From Minisyncoccota bacterium (GTDB taxonomy: Bacteria; Patescibacteriota; Minisyncoccia; Phycocordibacterales; UBA9973), in the NCBI GenBank assembly GCA_018062065.1, contig JAGOSX010000002.1, positions 6,523 to 47,130 on the forward strand: a stretch of 40,608 bases of DNA. Direction: 5' to 3'. The stretch's first letter is position 1. Each line of letters opens with the position of its first letter. Of the stretch, positions 7,744 through 15,967 are shown piece after piece. The notes below the pieces were generated by a model that had not been told where the DNA came from, did no database searches, and saw only the letters and a list, made by a program, of their open reading frames with translations. The position numbers and the translations under genes are program-made.

Positions 7744-8667
7744 ATGGCAAACAGGCACCTTTCAAGATCAATAGTTCTTCAAACCCTCTTCGAGTGGGAT
7801 TTTAACTTGACCAAAGAAGGTAAAGAATTTTCTCGTGAAGAAATTGATTTTGTATTGAAAAGAAATCTAAATGAATTCGCTCCTGGTCTCGAAGATGATA
7901 TCTTCGTTGCTAATTTGCTTGATACTATATTCAAAAAGAAAACAGTAGTCGATGAGATTATAACTAAAGCTGCTCCTGAATGGCCTATAGAAAAAATTTC
8001 TCTAGTTGATCGCAATATTTTACGTATTGGTCTTTGTGAGCTTCTTTTTGGTGATCGTCGCGACGTGCCTCCTAAAGTTGCTATTAACGAAGCTATTGAA
8101 TTGGCAAAAACTTTCGGTGGTGAAAATTCTTCTAAATTCGTAAATGGAGTTTTAGGTGCTGTTTATAAAGAAATAGGTGAGCCGGGCAAAGAAGAAACAA
8201 GTAAAAAGAAAAAGGAACCTGAAGTTGTCGATATTAATACTTTACCTAAAGAGTATTTAGGTGGAGCTTTAGTTTATGCTAAAAAGGATGGTAAATTATA
8301 TCTCGGCTTAGTTCATGATGTTTTCGGCTATTGGACTTTATCAAAAGGTAAAATCGAAAAAGATGAAGATGTGGAGTCTGGAACTGTACGTGAAATCAAA
8401 GAAGAAATAGGTTTAGATGTAGAAATCGTAACTAAATTAGGTGAAAACGAATACGTAGCTACTCATCCAGAGCGTGGTAAAACTTTAAAAAATGTTTCTT
8501 ACTTTTTAGCAAAATCAGAATACAAAGAACTTGTTTTAGAAAAGTCTGGTGGACTCGATCAAGCACGCTGGTTCGAACTTCGTGAAATTCCTGAACTTCG
8601 TATTTACAATGATATAGTACCTCTTCTTGCCAAAGCAGTAGAGATTATTAATAAAGATATTAAATAA
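7744..8667 (+). CDS. nusB: NusB antitermination factor fused to a Nudix hydrolase
   Basis: Residues 1-145 are NusB, an all-helical RNA-binding factor that joins NusE/S10 on boxA RNA in rRNA antitermination. Recognisable pieces are SRSIVLQTLFEWDF, ISLVDRNILRIGLCELLF and PPKVAINEAIELAKTFGGENSSKFVNGVLGA. A charged Glu/Lys linker (150-165) leads to a complete Nudix domain. Its box is perfect: G202-x5-E208-x7-REIKEEIGL (216-224). The C-terminal domain resembles diadenosine-tetraphosphatase-like Nudix enzymes. The fusion is unbroken at the DNA level (no stop or frameshift). The stop codon overlaps the rnc start (TAATG), which suggests translational coupling. The RNA-end or alarmone substrate of the Nudix part cannot be told from sequence. 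Confidence 0.93.
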   Translation: MANRHLSRSIVLQTLFEWDFNLTKEGKEFSREEIDFVLKRNLNEFAPGLEDDIFVANLLDTIFKKKTVVDEIITKAAPEWPIEKISLVDRNILRIGLCELLFGDRRDVPPKVAINEAIELAKTFGGENSSKFVNGVLGAVYKEIGEPGKEETSKKKKEPEVVDINTLPKEYLGGALVYAKKDGKLYLGLVHDVFGYWTLSKGKIEKDEDVESGTVREIKEEIGLDVEIVTKLGENEYVATHPERGKTLKNVSYFLAKSEYKELVLEKSGGLDQARWFELREIPELRIYNDIVPLLAKAVEIINKDIK

Positions 8668-9362
8668 TGATTGATTTTAGTTTATTTGAAAAAAATACAA
8701 AAATAAATTTCATAAATAAAGATTTGTTAATGCAAGCTTTTATTCACCGTTCTTATATTAATGAAAATCCTAAAGTCGGACTTTCTCACAATGAGAGATT
8801 AGAATTCCTAGGGGATGCAGTTTTAGAATTAGTTGTGACTGATTTTTTATATAAAAAATACGTAAATCATAATGAAGGAGAACTTACTGCTATCCGCAGT
8901 GCTCTCGTAAACGCTATTATTATTTCTGATGTAGCGAGCCGAATCGGTATGAATGAATTTTTACTTTTATCAAAAGGCGAAATGAAAGATACTGGCAAAG
9001 CTAGACAGTATATCCTCGCTAATACTTATGAAGCATATTTAGGGGCTCTTTATTTAGATCAAGGTTACGATAAAGCTAAAGTTTTTATCGAAGAGACTTT
9101 ACTTATTCATACTGACGAAATCGTAAAGAAAAAGCTTTGGCGTGATGCAAAAAGTTTAGTGCAAGAAAAAGCTCAAGAAATTTTAAACGTTACTCCGTCT
9201 TATAAAGTTTTATCTGAATCAGGCCCAGATCACGATAAGCATTTTACTATTGGTATTTATTTCGGAGGCGAATTAGCTGGGCAAGGTAAAGGTGGCTCCA
9301 AACAAGAAGCAGAGCAAGCTGCTGCAATGAACGCATTAAAAAACAATCATTGGATAGATTAA
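8667..9362 (+). CDS. rnc: Ribonuclease III
   Basis: Double-strand-specific endoribonuclease for rRNA precursors and structured mRNAs. The catalytic domain has the signature ERLEFLGDAVLEL and the second acidic cluster in NTYEAYLGALYLDQG. Residues about 158-228 form the double-stranded-RNA-binding domain (DAKSLVQEKAQEIL ... GGSKQEAEQAAAMNAL). At 231 aa the length is normal. The ATG overlaps the last base of the nusB-Nudix stop codon, and smc starts one base after the rnc stop. The nusB-rnc-smc order groups rRNA transcription and processing with chromosome organisation; rnc-smc linkage is common in bacteria. Confidence 0.96.
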   Translation: MIDFSLFEKNTKINFINKDLLMQAFIHRSYINENPKVGLSHNERLEFLGDAVLELVVTDFLYKKYVNHNEGELTAIRSALVNAIIISDVASRIGMNEFLLLSKGEMKDTGKARQYILANTYEAYLGALYLDQGYDKAKVFIEETLLIHTDEIVKKKLWRDAKSLVQEKAQEILNVTPSYKVLSESGPDHDKHFTIGIYFGGELAGQGKGGSKQEAEQAAAMNALKNNHWID

Positions 9363-9363
9363 T

Positions 9364-11601
9364 ATGAGATTACTTAATTTAGAAATTAATGGTTTCAAAT
9401 CTTTTGCGAAAAAAACTAATTTAGAATTTAATACTAGGATTGTTTCTATTGTTGGACCAAATGGATCCGGCAAGAGTAATGTCGTTGAAGCTTTCCGCTT
9501 TGTTTTAGGTGAACAAAGTATGAAATCCATGCGCGGTAAAGGTGGCGCTGATTTGATTTTCAAAGGTTCTAAAAACTTACCAAAAGGCACGGTTGCTAGT
9601 GTGACTATTTATTTCGATAACCGAGATAGAGTTTTTAAATTAACTAATGATACTGGAGAAGAGGTGAATTTAAATTTTGATACTGTTTCTATAACTCGTA
9701 GTGTTTATACTGATGGTCTTAACAAATACATGCTAAATAATAGCGAAGTGAGACTCAAAGATATTCATAATTTACTTTCTTCGTTAAATATCGGTTCTTC
9801 GGGGCATCATATAATTTCTCAAGGTGAAGCTGACCGTATTTTAAATGCGAATGCTCGGGAAAAAAGAGAAATGATAGAAGACGCTTTAGGTCTTAAAGTT
9901 TTTCAATATAAAATCCGCGAATCCGAGAGAAAATTAGAAAGATCAAACGAAAACCTTAAAGAAGTTTTAATGCTAAAGCGAGAAAACGCTCCGCATCTTA
10001 ATTTCTTGCGACGTCAAATCGAAAAGTTTGAAAAGATGAAAGAACTCAAAGTTGAGCTCGGGAATTTATACAAAGAATATTTGAAAAATCAAAGTCTTTA
10101 TTTAGAAAATGAAAAAAGTCAGCTCCTACCAGAAAGAGAAAACCTCAAACGAGAACTAGAAGAATTAAATATTAAAATTGCAGAGAATTCTAGTGAAGAC
10201 AATAAAGAAAATAATGAAAAGTTAGAGGAATTAAAAAAATACGAAAATGAAATTTCTAATCTGCGTCGTTTGAAAGGCGAGATAGACCGCAAACTCGGTA
10301 GAATCGAAGGCTTAATAGAAGCGCGCAAATGGAAAGTTGAAAAGACCAAAGAAGTTAAAATTTTCGATGAAAAAGAATTAGGGATTGTTGTAAACGAGAT
10401 AGACGCTTCTATCGATGAAATTTTAAAACTAGAAGATATTTCTCTCATTAAGAATAATTTGCTAAATATCAGAAATATTTTACATAAGTTTTTAAATAAT
10501 GAAGAAACCGTTAATCCAGATTTAGATTTTGAAAATGAAACTAACGCTTTATTAAATACTAAAAACGAAGTTTCAATCGAGATGACTAATCTTCTAACTG
10601 AAGAAGAAAAATTAGTCTCAATTATTGATTCCTTGAAAAAGGATATAGCGAGAGATATGGATCTCGGACGCGATAAAGAGCGTGAAAAATTTGCTCTTAA
10701 AGTCCGTCATCAAGAAATAGCTTCTGCGCTTTCTTTGGTGAACGTGCGTTTAGAGAATTTATCTCGCGAGATTGATTTATTTAACGAAGAAATCAAAGAA
10801 GGTGAGGGAATAATAGGTAACTTTATTTACGAATATCAAAATTTCGAAGCGAATTTGCCTATAAATAAAGAGCATCAAGATGAATTAAGACGTAGTATAG
10901 AGAGAATTAAAATCAAATTAGAAGACTCCGGATTATCAAATATCGCTGAAGTCGAGAAAGAATACGAAGAAGTTAATAATCGTGATTTATTCCTTGCTCG
11001 TGAAATTGAAGATATTTCAGCAAGTATAACTTCACTTGAGCAATTGATAATAGATCTTAAAACTAAAATCGACATAGAATTCAAATCTGGAATAAATAAA
11101 ATCAATCATAAGTTCGATGAATTTTTCAAAGTTATGTTTGGAGGAGGATATGCTAAACTCGGCATTTATCAAGAAAAAAAGAAAAAGAAAATCAAAGATG
11201 AAGACGGAGAAGAAATTACTATTGATGACGAAGAATCCGAAGTTGAAGAGGGTATAGAGATAGACGTATCTCTTCCTCATAAAAAGGTAAAAGAACTTCA
11301 TTCACTCTCAGGAGGAGAGAGGTCTCTAACTTCGATTGCTTTACTTTTCGCTATGTCGTCTGTGAATCCACCTCCATTCTTAATACTCGACGAAACCGAC
11401 GCTGCACTCGACGAAGCGAATTCTCGTCGTTATGGAGACATGCTCGAATTGCTAGGAGAACGATCTCAATTAATCGTAGTTACTCACAATCGTGAGACTA
11501 TGTCTAGAGCAAACATTCTTTATGGAGTTACTGTGGGTTCTGACGGAGGTTCAAAGCTCTTATCTATCAAATTCGAAGAAGCGCAAGCTATCGCAAAATA
11601 A
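9364..11601 (+). CDS. smc: Short SMC-like chromosome segregation ATPase
   Basis: The head is a true SMC ATPase. The N-terminus has MRLLNLEINGFKSFAKKT and Walker A GPNGSGKSN (31-39). The C-terminus has the signature LSGGERSLTSIALLFA (about 648), Walker B FLILDETDAALDEAN, and VTHNRETMSRANILYGVTV. Only 745 aa long, it is far below the usual 1150-1200. The two coiled-coil arms are short. The roughly 150-residue globular hinge with conserved glycines is not visible. In its place, about residues 320-380, is a helical stretch (FDEKELGIVVNEIDASIDEIL...). An acidic loop (DEDGEEITIDDEESEVEEG) precedes the signature. It likely compacts or segregates DNA, but how it dimerises is unclear. ScpA and ScpB are not in the window. 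Confidence 0.88.
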   Translation: MRLLNLEINGFKSFAKKTNLEFNTRIVSIVGPNGSGKSNVVEAFRFVLGEQSMKSMRGKGGADLIFKGSKNLPKGTVASVTIYFDNRDRVFKLTNDTGEEVNLNFDTVSITRSVYTDGLNKYMLNNSEVRLKDIHNLLSSLNIGSSGHHIISQGEADRILNANAREKREMIEDALGLKVFQYKIRESERKLERSNENLKEVLMLKRENAPHLNFLRRQIEKFEKMKELKVELGNLYKEYLKNQSLYLENEKSQLLPERENLKRELEELNIKIAENSSEDNKENNEKLEELKKYENEISNLRRLKGEIDRKLGRIEGLIEARKWKVEKTKEVKIFDEKELGIVVNEIDASIDEILKLEDISLIKNNLLNIRNILHKFLNNEETVNPDLDFENETNALLNTKNEVSIEMTNLLTEEEKLVSIIDSLKKDIARDMDLGRDKEREKFALKVRHQEIASALSLVNVRLENLSREIDLFNEEIKEGEGIIGNFIYEYQNFEANLPINKEHQDELRRSIERIKIKLEDSGLSNIAEVEKEYEEVNNRDLFLAREIEDISASITSLEQLIIDLKTKIDIEFKSGINKINHKFDEFFKVMFGGGYAKLGIYQEKKKKKIKDEDGEEITIDDEESEVEEGIEIDVSLPHKKVKELHSLSGGERSLTSIALLFAMSSVNPPPFLILDETDAALDEANSRRYGDMLELLGERSQLIVVTHNRETMSRANILYGVTVGSDGGSKLLSIKFEEAQAIAK

Positions 11602-11637
11602 TAATTGCTATTTTTCTTATTTTATTATATTCTAAAA

Positions 11638-11666
11638 TTGAAATAAATTGTTAATTTTTAAATACT
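11638..11666 (+). promoter_or_regulatory. Probable promoter of the 11676 gene (TTGAAA-17-AATACT)
   Basis: TTGAAA (11638-11643) and AATACT (11661-11666) at a 17-base spacing. The ATG is nine bases after the -10, as in the other leaderless genes here. The -10 is imperfect. Confidence 0.5.
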
Positions 11667-11675
11667 AATTTTGTC

Positions 11676-11963
11676 ATGAATAATAATAATAATAAAATAG
11701 ATTTTGAACATCCATCTTACGGTTTACCTATGGATGAAGTCGCTAACTTTGTTGGCGAAAATATTATTCAAACTCCAAGTCTAGTTGAAGCAATTCGATT
11801 AGAAGAGGAAGATGAACAAAATTATTTTAATAGTGATTCTTATAAAAAGACACTAAAAAGAAAAGAAAAAGAAGAAGAAACTGAAAAAACCTCAAAAGAA
11901 TTAGAGGTAGAAATTAAAAATCTTTTAGGAGTGATCGAAGATAAACATGGAGCCCTTAAATAA
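11676..11963 (+). CDS. Small acidic protein of unknown function
   Basis: A 95-aa protein I do not recognise. It starts with an Asn run (MNNNNNK). Residues 10-60 are acidic (DEVANFVGENI, RLEEEDEQNYFNSDSYKK). The second half is a charged helix with alternating Lys and Glu (KRKEKEEETEKTSKELEVEIKNLLG), probably a coiled coil. It has no membrane segment or signal peptide. It has its own promoter, lies directly after smc, and ends inside a terminator hairpin. Being next to smc hints at, but does not show, a link to it. Confidence 0.65.
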   Translation: MNNNNNKIDFEHPSYGLPMDEVANFVGENIIQTPSLVEAIRLEEEDEQNYFNSDSYKKTLKRKEKEEETEKTSKELEVEIKNLLGVIEDKHGALK

Positions 11964-11977
11964 GGCTCCTTTTTTAT
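11949..11977. terminator. Terminator overlapping the end of the 11676 gene
   Basis: GGAGCC / GGCTCC arms with a 9-nt loop, then a run of T. The left arm lies in the last codons of the small gene. It also faces the convergent 11974 gene, whose stop codon falls in the T-run. Confidence 0.75.
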
Positions 11978-13881
11978 TGCTTATTTATTTTATTAAAATC
12001 AATTTTTTCTTCTTTACCTTTTATAATTTTATCAGGTTGAAAAACATTATTTAATTTTACAGTATCCTTTGAAATAGTTAGATTGCCGTCTCTCCAAATT
12101 TTCATTTGCAATAGCATTCCTTCCATAGTATTTTTACTAAACTTTTGATCAAAAATAAAGTTACCAAGCGAATAAGCAATAAATCCATTTTTGTAAATCT
12201 CAGTATTTTGAACTACGTGAGGATGGTGCCCGATAACTATCTTTGCTCCGTTATCGATAGCGAGACGGGCTAGAGTTTGCTGTCTTTTGTTGTTAGTAGT
12301 TTTATATTCATCTCCAAAGTGGAAAGATACTATTAAATAATCAACTTCTTTCGACGCATTATTTATTATTTCTTTTATTCTAGGGTTATTCGCTAGTAGT
12401 ATACCTTGTTTATCAAAAGTTGGTTTTAGGTTTTGGGGTCCAACGTCAGAAAATCCTAAGAATCCTATCTGCATATCATACTTTTCTATGATTGTAGGTT
12501 TTTCTAATTCTCCGGCATATCCTCCTCCAGTATATAAAATTTCATTTTCAGTTAAACGAGAAAGAGTATCAGCGAAAGCACTTTGCCCCCAATCTCCAGC
12601 ATGGTTATTTGCTACTGAAAGTATACTAAAATTCGCACCTTTGAGTGCAGGAATAGCGTTCGGATCCATGCGGAAAGAATATAAATTTCGTAAATCGCGA
12701 CCGGTATCAGATGCTGGGCCTTCTAGATTAGCAAATACAATATCTGATTTTTCTAAGACGTCCATCTTTTCAAATAAACTAGAATAATCTCCAGAAAAGT
12801 TTTTATTTACTGAAGCTCTCACTCCGCGATCAAGCATTATATCTCCTAAGAAAGATAATGTTACATAGTCAGGATCTTTAATGCTTGGAATATTTAATTT
12901 TTCTTTTATCCAATCAGCACGAGCGTCGGCTTCTCCTCCATAGTAAACGTTTTTATTTAAATATTTTAAAATATTATTTACATCTTTGGCTCTATCGTTT
13001 GAACGTAGTAATACTATACCTATAGGGCGAGAAGAGTCTTTCCCTAAAGGAAGGTTAAATACTGAGATTACGGTTTGCTTGGCAGGATTAGTAAATCCAC
13101 TTTTCCCACCGATATAATTAGTATTACGTAAAAATTGATTACTACTAAACCAAGAATGCTTTTTTGTACTATAACTACGAGTTTTAGAAATATCAAAAAG
13201 ATTCTTTTTGTTTTTATGAATATAGCCAGTAAGCTTAAATAAATCTGAAACCGTTGATTGATTTTTATTTGATAAGCCTGAAGGGTCATCGTAAAAAGTA
13301 TTTACCATTTTGAGAATGTCCGCTTGCTGATTCATTTTCTTCATAAAATTATCTCTTTCAAAATGTCTCGCAATAACTTCGGCAGCATCATTACTGGATT
13401 GTAGCAACAGGGGATAAATCAAATCTTTTACTTTAATTTGTTCGTTTTTGTATAGTCCTCCGTTTGTTCCGTAAGTTGCTAATGCATCAGTAGTAACTTT
13501 GGTTACGTCTCCGTCTTTTGCGATTTCATCGGCGACTAGTGCAGTCATAAGTTTAGAGACCGAAGCTATTGGGTATTTATTTTCTGGGTTTTTCGAGAGA
13601 ATGATTTCTCCGGTATTTAAATCTCCTACGATATAACTCTCTGCAGATAATTTTAGTTTAGCTTCATCGTCTTTATTGAAATAAAAATACTTTTGTTTTG
13701 CTTCGGATTTTACCGCTCCGCTATTTATCGCTGCGCTTGTTTGAGACTCTGGAATTTCTACAACATTGTTTTCGATTTTAGTATAAGTAAAATTTGCAAA
13801 AATAAAGTTAGCTAAAAATATACCTATAATAATAGGAAATATAGCGAAAATTATTTTTTTGTTTTTAAAATTTATGCTCAT
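11974..13881 (-). CDS. D-alanyl-D-alanine carboxypeptidase fused to a CapA-type metallophosphatase
   Basis: Membrane-anchored envelope enzyme with one N-terminal transmembrane helix (residues 9-31). Residues about 75-325 are a serine peptidase of the PBP5/DacA type: SxxK at S107-V-S-K110, SxN at S162-S-N164, and KSG at 260-262. It should trim D-Ala from peptidoglycan stems. Residues about 340-620 are a CapA/PgsA-like calcineurin-fold domain: GDIMLDR, ANLEGP, VANNHAGDWG, SFHFGDEY, IGHHPHVVQ and YSLGNFIFDQ. CapA relatives act in poly-gamma-glutamate export or as phosphatases. At 635 aa, no stop or frameshift separates the two halves. The gene starts one base after the rnr stop, so it is the second gene of an rnr operon. 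The substrate of the CapA half is unknown. Confidence 0.9.
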   Translation of the reverse strand: MSINFKNKKIIFAIFPIIIGIFLANFIFANFTYTKIENNVVEIPESQTSAAINSGAVKSEAKQKYFYFNKDDEAKLKLSAESYIVGDLNTGEIILSKNPENKYPIASVSKLMTALVADEIAKDGDVTKVTTDALATYGTNGGLYKNEQIKVKDLIYPLLLQSSNDAAEVIARHFERDNFMKKMNQQADILKMVNTFYDDPSGLSNKNQSTVSDLFKLTGYIHKNKKNLFDISKTRSYSTKKHSWFSSNQFLRNTNYIGGKSGFTNPAKQTVISVFNLPLGKDSSRPIGIVLLRSNDRAKDVNNILKYLNKNVYYGGEADARADWIKEKLNIPSIKDPDYVTLSFLGDIMLDRGVRASVNKNFSGDYSSLFEKMDVLEKSDIVFANLEGPASDTGRDLRNLYSFRMDPNAIPALKGANFSILSVANNHAGDWGQSAFADTLSRLTENEILYTGGGYAGELEKPTIIEKYDMQIGFLGFSDVGPQNLKPTFDKQGILLANNPRIKEIINNASKEVDYLIVSFHFGDEYKTTNNKRQQTLARLAIDNGAKIVIGHHPHVVQNTEIYKNGFIAYSLGNFIFDQKFSKNTMEGMLLQMKIWRDGNLTISKDTVKLNNVFQPDKIIKGKEEKIDFNKINKQ

Positions 13882-15852
13882 TTATTTTACAATATCATAA
13901 TCTATTATTTTTCTCTCAAGATCAACTTTTTTAACTTTAATTTTTATTCTATCTCCAAATTTATATTTCTTGCCTTTTTTCTTACCAATTAATTCCATTT
14001 TCTTATCGTTCAAAACGTAAAAGTCATCGTTTAAATCTTTCATTCTCACCATACCTTCACACTTAGTAGAGATTTCTTCAACATAAAGACCCCATTCATT
14101 CATACCGCTAATAATTCCAGTAAATACTTCTCCTAAATGATTAGACATATATTCAACTTGTTTATATTTAATAGAAGCACGTTCAGCTTCGGTAGCTTTT
14201 TTCTCTTGTTCACTTGAACTGATTGCTATATTTCTATATTCATTTCTATCAAATTTATTTTCTTTACCTTGCAAGTTCATTTCAAGTAATCTATGCACGA
14301 TAATATCAGGATAACGACGAATAGGGGAAGTAAAGTGAGTATAGTATTTAAAAGCTAAACCGTAATGCCCTATATTTTTAGTAGAGTATATAGCTTTTTG
14401 CATACTTCTAACTATGGCACGGTTAATAGTATCAGTTTCATCTTTATTCTTGATGCTTTTAGCTATACGATTTATTTCATAAAAAGGAATAATACCGTCT
14501 TTCATTTTGACGTTGTATTTTAGACTTTTTAAGAACAAGAAAAGATCGTAGCTTTTATCTGGATCGGGTTTATCGTGAATACGATAAAGGAAAATATCTT
14601 TTTGATTTTTATCTTTAGACATTTTCTCTGCAACTTTGCGATTCGCAAGTAGCATTAATTCCTCAATCATTTTGTGAGAATCAGTACGTTCTTTTTTGAC
14701 AACTTTTAAAGGAACTCCTTTTTCGTCTAATACGAATTTTACTTCTTCTTGCTCGAGAGATATTGCTCCATTTTCAAATCTTTCTTTTTTTAAATTAAGA
14801 GCAATTTTATTTAAAATATTTAATTCTTGATGGAATTCTTTTCCTGGATTTAAAATACTTTCATAAGCTTCTTCATAAGTAAATCTCTTGTCAGAGTGAA
14901 TTATCGTTTTACCGTACCACTCACTTTTGATTTTACCTTGCTCGTTTAAAATAAACACCGCACTCATAGTTAGTCTATCTTGATTTGGTACTAGGGAACA
15001 TAAGTCGTTTGATAATACTTCTGGTAGCATTGGTATCGTTCTATCAACTAAATATACTGAAGTCGCACGTTCTCGAGCTTCATTATCAAGAGCACTACCA
15101 GGTACTACGTAATGACTCACATCAGCAATATGAATCCCAACTTCGTACTCATTTTCTTTTATTTTTTTGAAAGATATTGCATCGTCAAAGTCTTTCGCAT
15201 CATAAGGGTCAATCGTAACAGTTAAAGTATCTCTAAAATCACGACGGTTTTTAAAATCGTTTTCTGTGATTCCTTTTTCTTTTATCTCTTTAGCTTCGTT
15301 TTCTGTATCATCTCCTAATTCTAAACTAAAACCTTTCTCTAAAGCGATAGAGTGAATTTCCGCATTATGTTCACCTTTATCTCCTAGAACTTTAACTATT
15401 TCTCCAATAGGAGCTTTCGCATGATCTTTAAAAGAAATAATTTTTCCGTAAACTTTATCTCCTTCTTTTGCTCCGTTTAAACTTTCAGGTTTAATTAAAA
15501 TATCAGTGTACATTTTAGTGTCATCTGGATGTAGGAAATAAATACCGTCTTCTTTTTCTAATACTCCAGAAAATCCTAATTTGTAACGACTTAAAACCTC
15601 TTCAACTTTTCCTGTTAAAATTCCTTTACTTTGGTTGAGGATTACTACTTTAACTTTATCTTGGTTTAGGGCTGTATTTAAATGTTTGTAATCTATTTCT
15701 ACGTTTTCATTATTTTTAGTTTTAATATTACCAATACCCTTAGGGGAGATTGAGATAATACCCTCGAAATACTTTTCAAATTTTCCTTTATTTTTTATTG
15801 ATTTTATTGGTTTTTTAAAATCTCTTACATTCTTTTTTATTTTAGGTTTCAT
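13882..15852 (-). CDS. rnr: Ribonuclease R (RNB family exoribonuclease)
   Basis: 3'-5' exoribonuclease that degrades structured RNA. Order of domains: a basic N-terminus, an OB fold (FEKYFEGIISISPKGIGNI), a second cold-shock-like domain, the RNB catalytic domain with IDPYDAKDFDDAISF (the metal-binding Asp cluster) and VYLVDRTIPMLPEVLSNDLCSL, and a C-terminal S1 domain (GEVFTGIISGMNEWGLYVE). At 656 aa it lacks the N-terminal helix-turn-helix and the long Lys-rich tail of E. coli RNase R (813 aa). The ATG at 15852 is seven bases after an extended -10 box on the minus strand. The next gene begins at the base after its stop. Confidence 0.95.
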   Translation of the reverse strand: MKPKIKKNVRDFKKPIKSIKNKGKFEKYFEGIISISPKGIGNIKTKNNENVEIDYKHLNTALNQDKVKVVILNQSKGILTGKVEEVLSRYKLGFSGVLEKEDGIYFLHPDDTKMYTDILIKPESLNGAKEGDKVYGKIISFKDHAKAPIGEIVKVLGDKGEHNAEIHSIALEKGFSLELGDDTENEAKEIKEKGITENDFKNRRDFRDTLTVTIDPYDAKDFDDAISFKKIKENEYEVGIHIADVSHYVVPGSALDNEARERATSVYLVDRTIPMLPEVLSNDLCSLVPNQDRLTMSAVFILNEQGKIKSEWYGKTIIHSDKRFTYEEAYESILNPGKEFHQELNILNKIALNLKKERFENGAISLEQEEVKFVLDEKGVPLKVVKKERTDSHKMIEELMLLANRKVAEKMSKDKNQKDIFLYRIHDKPDPDKSYDLFLFLKSLKYNVKMKDGIIPFYEINRIAKSIKNKDETDTINRAIVRSMQKAIYSTKNIGHYGLAFKYYTHFTSPIRRYPDIIVHRLLEMNLQGKENKFDRNEYRNIAISSSEQEKKATEAERASIKYKQVEYMSNHLGEVFTGIISGMNEWGLYVEEISTKCEGMVRMKDLNDDFYVLNDKKMELIGKKKGKKYKFGDRIKIKVKKVDLERKIIDYDIVK

Positions 15853-15859
15853 TACTTTA

Positions 15860-15868
15860 AATATAACA
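15860..15868 (-). promoter_or_regulatory. rnr extended -10 promoter
   Basis: On the minus strand TGT followed by TATATT (15865-15860), seven bases before the rnr ATG. The -35 at the expected place (TTAATA) is weak, so this looks like an extended -10 promoter giving a leaderless mRNA. Confidence 0.55.
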
Positions 15869-15904
15869 TAAAACCTTAATTTTATTAAGTTTTTTAGGAT
15901 ATTA

Positions 15905-15932
15905 GGCCTCGTCGCCTATAGGCGACGAGGCC
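15905..15932. repeat. GC-rich perfect palindrome touching a -35 box
   Basis: A 28-nt uninterrupted palindrome: 12-bp GC-rich arms around a central TATA. Its last base (15932) is directly followed by the TTGACT -35 box of the next gene. It stands between the divergent rnr and 15968 genes. Confidence 0.88.
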
Positions 15933-15961
15933 TTGACTTTTTATTTAAAATATGCTATACT
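15933..15961 (+). promoter_or_regulatory. Strong promoter of the hexapeptide-repeat gene
   Basis: TTGACT (15933-15938), 17 bases, TATACT (15956-15961), with TGC just before the -10 (extended -10). This is the strongest promoter in the window by eye. The ATG comes six bases later, so the transcript should be leaderless. Confidence 0.85.
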
Positions 15962-15967
15962 ATAAGT

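Noticed and set aside
12488-12787. Open frame on the plus strand opposite the CapA domain
   Set aside because: No promoter or homology is visible, and the opposite strand encodes conserved metallophosphatase motifs over the same bases.
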